Below, in pieces: positions 34,406-47,600 of a stretch of 64,000 bases of DNA. The notes beneath the pieces were generated by a model, which saw nothing but the letters and a program-made list of their open reading frames with translations, did not search any database and had not been told where the DNA came from. Origin of the DNA: Mactra quadrangularis (Eukaryota; Mollusca; Bivalvia; Venerida; Mactridae); contig CM046304.1 in the NCBI GenBank assembly GCA_025267735.1, forward strand, positions 9,176,001-9,240,000. Direction: 5' to 3'. The position numbers were made by a program, and so were the translations under genes. Position 1 is the stretch's first letter; the number at the start of each line of letters is the position of its first letter.

Positions 34406-35623
34406 AACATGATCAATGCATGAAAGTATCTGTGCTGATTAACATGAACAACATAAACTAACAGGCCTATTGATTGAAATGAAAAGGAACATGTAGATTT
34501 GATAAGTACGAGTATTTATATTATTGCAATATGTCTTTTGGAATGAAAACAAACAAAACAAAAAGAAGGATTTTATATTAACATAACTGTAATATTCCCT
34601 ATGGAATAAGTGACTGGAATTGAAAGTTTGTAATCGTTATTAAAGAACCAATATCACTGTTTGTTTAATAGACTAATAAATATTATATATACTGTATTTT
34701 ATGGAAATTATTTTAATTTACGGAGATGAGATGAAAAGAACGAATAAACCATTTATATTATAATATTATTTTGATCATGACTAAGTTTGGGAGAATGAAT
34801 AAAACAACAAAAACAACATTTATCATGTTATCATTACATAAGAACAGTATTTTATATAACAGTTACTTTGTTTGAAAAGAGAAAAACGATGTGTGGATAA
34901 TTGAATGTAAAAAATTAAAGAATATTGAATAAACATGAGTCAAAAATTTTAACAAATTATTTGTTATCCTTTAATTACATCTGGGTTACATTTTATGAGT
35001 ATAACATAAACTTAATTCGAAAATATCACATTTGACTGCTCTTTTAATAAAGAAGAAATACTAAGATACAAATTTACATCGGTAAGTATGAGCCTGGCAC
35101 TCAATGTGTATTTGAAAGTTTACGTAGATCTTAATTTAAAACCAAAAAACAAATTTCGATTATTAAATCATGTAAATGACTTCTTTTATGCCCGTCGAAT
35201 TGACCAAAAAATTAACTTGTTCCGATTTCAGAGAAAAAATAATTCGGTACCAGCTCAATATTTTCCAACAAATACAAACTATGTGTGTGGCTTTAACAAA
35301 CAATGAAAATATGAAGATGAAATAAAAACCAACAAACAAAAATACGTATACACATTTAAATAACAAACGCATAGATGTTAAAATAGTTATGCCTATCGTC
35401 ATACAAATACCATTATGCATAGTTTTGTAAGCTATGATGTCCATAAGGATTTAAATAAAGATAACCATATACAATTTAAAAGTTGCACAAATGAAAAATA
35501 AGAGTTAAATCATGGATACGGCACATACATTATATTAAAAAAAGTCACAGAGTTACTAGAAAACAAGTCACATTTCGCATCTACATTTATAACAGAAAGC
35601 ACTTCACTAGTCAATCATTAGTT
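34406..35623. other. 3' region between two convergent genes
   Basis: Possible polyA signals for the plus-strand gene are ATTAAA (about 34640) and AATAAA (about 34673). The minus-strand oxidase gene ends at 35624 and its 3'UTR must lie here; I could not settle its polyA site. Confidence 0.4.
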
Positions 35624-35691
35624 TTAAATCACAAATTGATTTGGTTTTACCATACATAGTTCTTGTACTTTATCTCTTGTCGCAGGAGGTT
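35624..35691 (-). CDS. Oxidase exon 32 (last), with stop
   Basis: The acceptor is TTTTTTACAG|. It encodes EPPATRDKVQELCMV and ends in VI plus TAA at 35624-35626. It corresponds to the C-terminal PATPEKIR region of vertebrate XDH. Confidence 0.85.
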
Positions 35692-38600
35692 CTGTAAAAA
35701 AAACAAATGTTAATTCACTGACCAATGCAAAAGCGTAGATTTTTTTCAATCCATTAAGATCGATCATGACATACTTACAGAAGAAAAAACGAGTAGTTCG
35801 TCAAACATTCGTGAATGGTTTACTTAATGTGTTTTATTATTATTCACGTTAAGTACATGTGTTATGTGCAACTACAAAAAACATATCCAGAAAGCACCAA
35901 ATTTAAAAGTGCCATGAATTACAAAAAAATGCATTTTCTGTATATGTATGGTTTGGTTTATTATGTTTACACATGTCAACTAGATAATAATATAATACGC
36001 TATATAAGGTTGTTATAATAGTGTGGTAAAGCCTTTAAAATGAGACGTTTCTTTTTATATGCCGTATACGAGGCATACAATGTATTAAAATTAGACTAAC
36101 AATGACATTTTCTCAAACTCATTGACTTGAATCAGGGGAGTCACAACGACTTATGTGTATGTACTTGATTTGATAAGAATCCGCGGCTATCTACCTAGTA
36201 CTTACCAAATACAAAGTCGTCTGTTACACCGGCATCTTTTCTAGCCTCCCTTATGCAGTTTTGCAATGCAAAGAAAACCGAACAGCTCATATTCAACGGT
36301 GGCTCTCCACTAGCTGTAAATTGATATAGAACTTAAAAATGTGAAATATGTCCATGCTTTTCCTTTCAAATTTATAAAAAGCAAACACATACATATAAAT
36401 GACACCCTGGTACATAAATTAAAATGATGTTTAAAGTTATTTCAGACCCACCTAGTTAGCTCAGTCGGTAGCATGTCTTACTACAAATTGTCGTGGATTC
36501 GATAGGTGTGTATATATATTCATTGAGCTTGGTCATGAAATATTTTCAATAGTCATTCTCGCACCTAGCTCTTTATTGAATAGGCCAATTGTCAGAAATG
36601 GGGAACTGGTTTAAAAGCTTAGAATCAGAAATCTAGATCCGTCCGCGTAACGAGAGTAGGACAACTGAGTACCGCTAAAATCATTCATGCATAGAACATC
36701 AAACATTAAATACTATTTGTTATATCCTTCTAAGCGTGTACTTCTTGTTTAGAATGTTTGTCTATGTTATAAAGGCCCAACCATTACATTGCATTTCTTA
36801 TGGACATGGGTTGCTTGCAACTCACACCTTAGAAACCACAATTCTCGAGACATATCACATAAATGCCGCGGACAATTTCATTCGGTCATGCACAGTCAAA
36901 TTAAGCGCAATGATTTAAGCTAACATCTACCCGTGAAAAAATAGCCGCACTGATAACAATATCGAACAGTATTTAGCAGTCTTGTTTTGACCTGTTGGAC
37001 CCATGTGCGGATACCGCTATTGGTGCTTTGATAGGCAATGATAATATAGAGTGAACTAGGCTACTTATTACTCAATATTATATTTGTACATCGTCTAAAA
37101 TTTACCTTTTGAACGTAGGAATCCGACTGGATTCGGAGCATTTTTCAACAAATTGATACGGAAATCAATTGGAATGTCCTTGTTTGTTGGAGCATGATAA
37201 CCCTTTGAAAGTAAAAAACAACAACTCTAATTTCTAATAAATAAACAACCACAAACACAAATACGCTTTGCTTATTCGAATGCTTGGGCAAGTTCTTTTG
37301 CTCATCAAGATTTGATATCATTTATTGTACCCCTATTGAATAAATTGTTCCTCGATAAGAAATAAATGAAATACAAAAAATAGGTTAAACGACATACTTT
37401 CCTAGTATTAAACATGAAAATTAGATTTTAAAGAGAGAAAGTTTTGATAAGGTATCTTTTATTTCTTCTCGCATCATTTACATGTATACAGAAACGTGTT
37501 TCTGAATTCAGGAGTTTTAAAACAGGTGAACTTACAGTATACAGTCCCTGACGCCACTCAGAGTTAACAATAATTTAGTGAAAGTATGATAAAAGCTTAA
37601 AAACATGATATTCTTCGTTCATTACAATATGTTAATCATTTTGCATGGATTTATTTTATTATATAACATATTCAAAAATATTTGATAAACACTTTAACAA
37701 GACTAAGTAAATACCTCTCTTGCATATAAAAATAGAATGAGTTTAAATGGTTGTGTCGTTGACATTATCAACATATCATCCATGGTAAAATGTTTAGAAT
37801 TCAACTTTTTCTTACAAGTATTCAGTACAGGGTTATACAAGAATTTACACTATCAATATAATACTAGGGAGCCGGACAACTGATACCAAGGACATCTGGT
37901 ACCATGTCATTTTGACAGGGGTGGACAACTGGTCCCTTGTCAATTTGACAGGTAGGGAAACTGGTACCATCTCAGCTTGAAAGAGGTGGCCAACTGGTTA
38001 AGGGTGGACATTTGTTTCCATATGCTTTATGACTCATATACTTAGTAGAGAAAAGGCAATGATTTATACTCAATGACCACATCTATACTTGTTTAACTTT
38101 TATATTATTCATCTTAAATAAATCAAATGTTGCAGTCAAACTGATCATGAGAACAATTGAAATTGTTATTGTTTGTCACATCAAACGAAACAAAACAAAA
38201 TAGAATAAAATCTTTTAAGATCATTCAAAATAAGATAAGTGATAAGCACTACAAATTGGCAATTATTCATGCTTATTATAGGTGATAACTGATAATCTAA
38301 TTCCCTGGTGATATTGTTACTAATCAAAGGTGTTTTTACCAATTAAAGGTGTTGTTTGTAACAACTTTTTGTTACATTTATTTGTGTTGTGCTATGATTT
38401 CAGTTTAGTGGTTTTTAATATGATAACTCAATTATTATACTTCATTTAAGTTAGTATTAATAAATACTGATGTAAAATCAGAACTATTGAAGTTAATTCG
38501 GGAGCCGGACAAAAGGTCCCATGGACAAAAAGTCCCATGTCATTTTTGACTGGGGTGGACAAAATGTCCCATGTAGTTTTGCCATCCTGGACAAAAAGTC

Positions 38601-41600
38601 CCATCTCAGTTTGAAAGGGGTGGACAAGAAGTCCCATCGCATCTCTGTTTGGTCTCATATTTTATATGACTCATACAAGTAACAAAGTTATGATTTGTAC
38701 TCAATGACCACACTCTACTTGTTTAACATTTAAATTATGCATTTTAAATTAATTAAATGTTGCAGTCAAACTGATCACAATAACTATGCTTACTAGGAAT
38801 TAGCCATCATTTACATTCTTATTTTGAATTAAACAAATTTATCAGCTTTAAAAAAAAATATCTGAAGCCATCTGGATAAGATAGAAGTTGTTTTAACAAC
38901 AATTATAATTAATTGATAGATGGAGACAGTCCGCATATCACTGGGACAAAATATAACAATAAAACTGTTTTATTATAACAGTTTCCATTAAATGATAATA
39001 GATTCTATTGACCACTTAACAATGGGACTTAAATGAATGACGATCTTATCATCACATAAGTCAAATTGAGATGAGACCAGTTGTCCAGCCTGTAAAATTG
39101 ACATGGGACCTTTTGTCCACCCCTGACAAACTGAGATGGGACTTTTTGTCCAGGGTGGCAAAACTACGTGGGACTTTTTGTCCACCCCTGTCAAAAATGA
39201 CATGGGACTTTTTGTCCATGGGACTTGTCCTTCATTCATAATTCTATATTACCCATGTGTCATAGTTGATCATTTTTCCAGTTGTAGGATTATACACTGC
39301 TTCTTCAGTTGTATTATGTCCAATACCCATAATGAATGCACCTTCTACTTGACCAATATCAACAGCTGGATTCAAACTGCATGGAATACAGACAATATGT
39401 ACACGTTTATGAAAACAATACGAACCTCTATTCATAATCCATCGAATTATACCCATTGTTTCTGCCAGTGTACTGGCTGGAAAGGGTTATCAGGCAAAAA
39501 AAAATAATATTTGTTACATAAAAATATATAATTTAAGACATTGATCTTAAGTATGTCAATAAAATGAAGTTGAACGATCAAATGATTACTAAGGAAACAT
39601 TCCATATCCTAAGGACCTGTACTCATATTTCTTAGCTTGATATCAGATCATTCACGTGACATTAAATATACCTAAAATATCCGCTATCTTACCTCTCTCC
39701 ACAATCGTATACAATATCAACTCTGTTTATTTCATATTCACCAGTCAAAACGTCAAGTTCAACTTCAGTACATGCAGCCCCATATGCAAAATAAGCAAAT
39801 GGTTGACCGCCATCTTCAACAGGAGTACCAGCGACTCTACAAAAAGTATACGATACAATATATCATTCTCGTACTACCCAGAGGTTACAATAACTATCAA
39901 TGATATCTGGGTAACGAGAATGCATTAATTAGAGACGCCACGTTTATAAAAACGTTAAGCAGCGCATTTAGGCATACTCGTACATTGTAATGCACAATGA
40001 ATATGTATTATAACATACAAAATTAAGATTACTCACAAAAGAATAGTGCCAGATCCGAATGGTTCAATCTAACCAAAAACACTGGTTTGGGGCACCTACC
40101 TATGTTTTGCTTGGTTTGAAACATAACGCTATCTAGTCAATGGATATTCACACTTTTTAATACCCAAAATCACAGAATATGATGCGTATTCGATTCAATG
40201 TAATTTTGTAATCAGATTTCGTTATAACGAATAAAATTAAGTTAGAATTATCAGCGTCATCTTGCAGTGTAAGTATATTTTTCGCATATCTTTAAAAAAT
40301 GCCCTTCAACCATTTTACATTTCATGACGTTAATCAATTGCTATTGGTTTATACAAAAGTATATATCAGAATTCAGTGTAAAGAAGGACTTCAGAAAGGT
40401 TTTAACCATTTATTATTTTAATATTACACCTCAAGCGCACCATCAAGACAAAGGTTTAGACACGTTAGCATAGTTATGATGAAAAATCAAGCCAGTTAAT
40501 TTTAAGTTACTAGCGAAAAAGAACCTAGAAGCATCTGTAACACCAGGAAAACGATTTACTCAAACAATATTTTTACAAAAACCTCCTTACGTATATTCAG
40601 CTTTCAACACAACCATTTTCTTATAACATTTTGATACAAGTTCCATCCATGTTGGATCAGTCATTTTGTCTTTAATAGGTTTCATGTTAGCGATAAGTTC
40701 ATCACAACATTTGGCAGCACCCTGAAATTATAATAAAACAAAACATTCGAAATACAAATGAATATTTTTAAAACAATGTACGGTAATCTACAATGAGATA
40801 AAATTTTGGCTTTTTGATAGGTTTCTATTGATCACTACCTTCAGACTTGTACACTATATACGTTAATAATAAACATGGCCATTGAACATAATTATCGCGA
40901 GCATTAATGCTACCACAATTGATATATACATTTAACTAGTGTTGTCTATTGACATTTCTGAATATTCATAATCCGTTCACCAATAAAAGCGTATACTTGG
41001 ACGAACGTAGTCGCATGACTTTAGATTAATTTGTTGAACAGATCAGCCACTTGTCTTGGGTGTGGTTATAGTGGCCTCAGCGTAGATAGATAGATAGAGT
41101 TTATTTAATGAATGAAAATATAACACACATAGCACTTAAATGAATTAAACAATACAGAATAACATAAAATACAAATACTGCAATAGCAATCCATTTATTG
41201 TGCTAGGACATATTTTCATTTATTAAAGATATCACAAAAAAAGGAAATGTGAATTTCGTTGTTTCCATAAATTAATAAGCGTAATGTTAATTATTGTTTT
41301 ATCTCTTTAACTTCCGTTTTTAAGAATTTATTTATACAAGGTTTCCAAGCTTCAGATCAATGCAGATATAGACAATTAAGTTATCCTTCGTCAATAAATT
41401 TCGTCCTGTCATCATTGACAGTCAATTTCCAATGCAGGATAGTGATAAGTGATATATATAGTTACGACAACATTAATCCATCAACTTCTAGTTGTGTTCA
41501 ATATATCAATATAATTATATGGAGCTGTGGTCCAGCGGTAGGATGTGCGCTTTTGGGTCGAGAGTTCCCGTGATCGAAACCCACAAGTGACTTTGCTAAT

Positions 41601-44600
41601 TTCCTTGAGCAAGAAATTTACTTTAATTGTTCTACTCCACTTAGGTGTAAATGAGTACTGTGAGAGACCATTTGTCTAAGGTAATTTCAATAATCAGGAG
41701 TTGATCAAAATTGAAAGTCGGCTGATTTTGTATATAGAAGCAGACTTTAAAACACACTTTAACTTTTAATTTTAATATCAGTATATGTAAAAGCCTGTTA
41801 GAAATATCATCAAGCGTTAAGGTAGGAGTTACATTTATGACTGACCTTACAACATTCCTCACTTGTTACACTGCCACCAGTAGAAGCATTGTTTGGATTC
41901 TTAATTGTATCATTAGCTTTTATAGTTATTGTATCAACAGGTATACCAAGCTTATATGCAACAATTTGAGCAACCTGAAACATCGTGAATACATACATGT
42001 AAGTAAGTTATCATAAGATGGGTTCTATATTCAAAGAACAGTAAAATACTTAAATCAAAGCACTGAAGGTACTGGGGTATGAATTGTAAGTACATGTATT
42101 GCATTATGGATTTTGAAGAGTGATTTTTAGTATTTCTCTAATTTTATTTATATAATACTCTTCCATTTACTACAGATCAAATTTCACACATATTTAGTCG
42201 ATTTAGAGACAGTGATAAATACATAGTAATGCAGGATAGTGCCAAGTAAAGTTTTGCAAAAGAATGTTTGGCTTAAATTGCTGAATTATTTCTGAAATAC
42301 ATCTGATACTTAATATAGCTTACGCTCCTATAGCAGCTCAGTGAATATACTGCATTCACTCGCTACCTGAATGAGTGTCGATTTGAGATAATGACCTTTA
42401 CTATGAACTTTTGAACGATTAAGTTAACCAAATTCCAATTTGATCTTAACACTTTACATGCATTTTCATTGGTTGAATCGATCACCTGATTACAACAATT
42501 ATAAATAGACGGATAAAAACGCTATATATGGCTTGATCATACTAGTGACGAGTGATATCGCGTATCTTATAACGTCATTTAAAGCGTGGCTTTACTTCGT
42601 ATTTAAATTGATTATGCTCTAAATGATTTAAGTTAAAAGACCAGAGATACACGTGTAAAGACTAAATATGTGAATGTTTACTTTCATTATGGTTAATTTT
42701 CCTTTATTTTACTAATGCACAACTGTCCAACATCTTATATATCGACATTTTGAAATTACAGGCGTGATAATTTTTCGCATTCTAGTATTCGATCACACAT
42801 CTATTTTCAAAAACCACGTGACAGTCATGCAATTAAAACCTGTTGTCTCTCTCTCTATAAATAGAAATATCGGATTGCTCACGGTCTTTTAGCAGAGTGA
42901 GAAAGTGTGAATATTTTGACAGATGCAAAGGAGAGTAAATATAGCTGAGCTGCCTTTTGATTTTAATTATGCAGTTTAAATGTTTGTTCAACCAGAAACA
43001 TGTTTCATGCAAATGTCTCCGTACGTAAAACTACCGACTGGTGTGCCCGCAAAGTTAACCAGCGCATATTAATGAAGCATATACAAAGACATACAATATT
43101 GAAAAACCTTAAACAAACAACTAAACAATATTATTGAAATTTACATCGCTGAAAACAAAATCTACATAAGATCATATATACATTGAAAATACTGAGTTTT
43201 ATCATCGTTTTGTTGGCTACTATATTTATACCTTAGTGTTAAGTCCTTGGCCACATTCTACTCCTCCACTAATTACACACACCGAACCATCATTACCATA
43301 TATCATTACGGACATTGTATACATAGAAAAATTGTATGACATTCCAAACTTAATTGGAGTAACTGCCAATGCCTTTTTCTTCCATCTGTTGTCCTAAATG
43401 AAATGGCAAAGATGTATGTATAATATATATTTGACAAATTCAAATAGTAAATCGATATTGATATAATTAATGGAAATTTATATAAAAATTGTTAGTTAAG
43501 CGCTGTTTTATTTTGTTTCATACATAGTTTTACATTTTAGCTGTGAGTTTTAAAACATAACAAGTATTGTTAATCTTTAACATTACCTTCTTTTATCACA
43601 TACCATATTTGTGTTAGATATAAAAGACAATTTCATATATCTAAAATACTACAGTTAAGTTTAACTACTGAAACCATAAAAACAGAAGGACGAAATAGCA
43701 AGGTTGTCATGACATTTTCCCTCTCAAATCAATTATTCAGGACTTATAAACTTGATCAATCGCATAATTGTGCTAGACGTGACGCTATTGTATATTTCGG
43801 CATGATATGACCTTTGGGTTAAATATGCCGTAAAACTCAACAAACAAACAAGCATTTGTATATGCATTGTAATACTTTGATCATAAATTTACGAAACAGT
43901 TTTGTATCATCAAACGTTATTTATACTCGTAAGTTGATGACTTCGACGTCATTTGTTTCCATATTTCATTTGTTAGTACATCGAAGCAATCAGACAACTT
44001 ACCTTATTGAAGAAAGTATGAAGTGTTTTTCTTGTTTCTACTTCAGCTGATGTCATAAGTTCATCGGTCACTTGTCTTATATTACAATGTGATAATACTA
44101 CATTTATTGGAGTTGTCTGAAACATAGTTTAATAAATGCATCATTGCTTGAGGCGTTTTGTTAACATATATAGTAATCTCACCAACGGTTATATGACTGA
44201 CATCTTAAAGATGATAATAAATCAGTAAAGTGACTTATGATGATTGTTTCATTTATGAAGGATATTTTCAATATATATTGTATATAAATACCTACAATGC
44301 TGATTTCATATCGATGATACACCTCTAAGCTTTTTAATTAACTCTGTTAGTTAAACGAAACATTAGATATAAAATTTTGTCTTACCTGTCCCTTCACATA
44401 TAAATTATCTCTTTTAATTGCAATAGCATCGCCATTTAGGGTGTAAGCTATTTTTTCCATGACATGTTCCATAAATTGTGCTGATGGCGTGGTTACTGAA
44501 TAAAAAAACGAAAGCTTACAGGTAACCAGTAAGTAAATTTATAACAAGGTAATGTAAAATATTGCACATATTGGTCGCAACGTTTTATACGCAAGCACCA

Positions 44601-47600
44601 TGGGAAGTTAATTATTCGTAACACATAAGTATAATCTGTTTAGCGTCATTTCAAGTGAATATTTAATTGATATAAATTTCATTGAATTGATTAATTACTT
44701 GCAACGTTGTGCATGAATAGATTAAAATTCCAATTCCTGATTTTCCAAGCCAAATGCGTTCTTCGTAATTTACACTGTTAAAACTGATATTTTGAGCATG
44801 GCTCGTTTAGGATAACTTAAGACATAATACAACCATACCATTTTTATACACACGTGGATTTAAGAATAGTACACGTAACTAACGATTTTTATCAGACTGT
44901 TTTTATGTATTAAATTCATTACGAGACACACGTTTCAATTCCTGATTTTCAGAGGCATCACCAAATGTGTACTTTGATGGACATGCATGTAAAAAGAAAG
45001 AATCTATAAATTGTACAAAATTTAACCAAGCAGACAATAATTGTGTAAATGATGTTATAATTAAACCGATTTAGTACATATATAATTATACAGATACAAA
45101 GTTATATAATTTGATCATATTAATGGTTTATTCTTACCCGGTGCTCTAGTAAAGGTATTGACAGGTGTGTTCATTCTCAAACTATCAACAGCAATACGCC
45201 AGTTAGCACAATTGTAAACTAAAAGATATATGTATTAGTTTTTGTTCATATATTAGTTATATATTTTTTTAAATTTTTATGTTACCTAACATTGTATTCG
45301 GCATGATATAACCTTTGGTGTTGGTATGCCGTAAACCTCAACAAACAAACAAACAAGTTTAAGTTGATACCAGCCCGCAAACAATTGGCCAAATAGGCGA
45401 AATACGAGTATACATACATGTATATTTAAATATAAATGATTAAATTTAAGAAATGGATCGCTTAAACCCTAACATCTTTAAATATACCGATTAACATTAA
45501 TCACGAAACACTTTTTACCTTAAACCTAAAAAGCAGTAATTCGTTGTTTCCCAATGGCAGATAGTTTAAACTTGGAGCGATGCGAAATACAAATCTTTAC
45601 TAATAATCAATTCAAATGGTTTTAACAAAAATTATTATCCCATTAATAATTTTCATCGTAATTATAATAATTATTAGTAAAACTCATAGGAATATAACAC
45701 ATATGATTTCAGAATTTGAGCGATACTTATCGTCCATGTTAGTCATACTACACACATACATTGTAACATAGTATATAATTACTTGCGACATGAAACATTC
45801 CATTTACTAGCACATAATAAGAGTCAAAAATATATACATGAATATAATAAAACTATATAGTTTATATAATCAAGTTATGAAGATGCGCGATATAACCTTT
45901 CTGTGTTGGTGAGCCGTAAAACCCAAACAAACAAACATCCGTGACAAACATTTTAAAGTTAACTCCCTTAGAGATTTTTTTCAGTCGGTACCATCATATG
46001 CGAAACTAAACTATCTGAAGAAAATAAATATTTATCATAAAATATAGGAGTTAAAACCATTAGAATTCGGATACATTGATTTTATCATCAAATGCTTTCG
46101 GCGTGATATAACCTTCCTGTGTTGGTGCACCATAAAACCCAAACTAACAACATCGAAAATCAAATGAAATTATTCATGTACATTACCAGAATCAATGCTG
46201 CCAGAGAAGAATGGTACAATATTTTCATTGGCAAGATATCCAAGGCCTTCATAAACATGTACATCAATACCCAATAGTTTACCATTGTCGTCAAAACCTA
46301 CTTTGTAATCAAACTTATGTGGATATCTTCTACCACACATCAAAAGATTGTCTGAGATACTCAATCTCATTCTTACGGGTCTGAAAAATGAAATCAAATA
46401 TATTAAGCACGTGGAATAAATAATATGCACACAAAATGCAAATACAATAGTCAGAAAGTATAGTAGACGTAATAATCGATTATTATCAGTCTGTTTTTTA
46501 TGTATTCCACGTATTTAATACATGGTTAATACTTTCATTATTTCATTATTTCAACTGGAATACTTATTTGTAAGCTCTTTACAAAACCAGTTTTATTGCT
46601 GTTAAAGGGATTAGTAGGCAAAATTTTCAGTTCCAATTTTCCTGGTTCTGCATTATATTTTTATAATTTGTGACTGAAACAGACAAACTGATATATTACT
46701 TGTCAAAATATTTCAATATTTTCTCTTTATATTTGGGGTATTTCCTAACTAGACCCACGTGGGTCAGGTTAGCTAAAATAGATTAGTGTTAAAATATGCA
46801 TTTACTGATGGGAAGATACTAGAGCTTGTTATAGTGCAACATTAATATAATTCTATTAAAAAGAAAACCGCCTGAGAATGTTGAAAAGACGAGAAGCGAC
46901 AATGAAAATGATTAATTTCAGCAAGTACGACATGTAACATATCTATAAATAGCTTGGTGATTCCCTCAGTATCCTACTTTCGTTTTCAATAATGTGTATG
47001 TCACATGTTTTAATTTGTTCAGTTGAATATCATAAGTGTAAAATGTTATTAGTAAGTGATTTTTTTACGTTCTTAATACTGTATTAAAGACTAAACTTGG
47101 TTCTATTCTTTTGGCACAGTCATTTGCCTGTATATCAATTTAACTGAAGTACATAAATTAATACTATCAACTGACCTCTCTATTTTAGGTATTACCCGAG
47201 TCCAAAACAAAACCGAGTCGTTTGTCTAAAGGTATCCTAAACGAGCTATATATGTGTCAGTTAACTTTACTGCGCTAAAGCCCTAAACAAACTTGAACAA
47301 AGATTGGTAAACGTTAACCTGTTAGTTAGTTTGGCTGCTAATCCGCAAGCGGCAGCGACAATGTTGTTCTTTGTAATTTTACCACCATATGCACCACCCA
47401 ATCGTTTTACTGAAACCTTTATACTGAAAAATAGAATAAAGCAATTTATCAGTCAAAGGAGTTGAATGACACAATTATTTGTTTTCGATTTCAACTTCCA
47501 AAAAAAAACGAGTTACCAAAACCAAGTTGATATCGCATATAGATTGACGACGAAAAATTGGCATCCAAATGTTTACTTAGGCCAACATTTTTATATTTTT

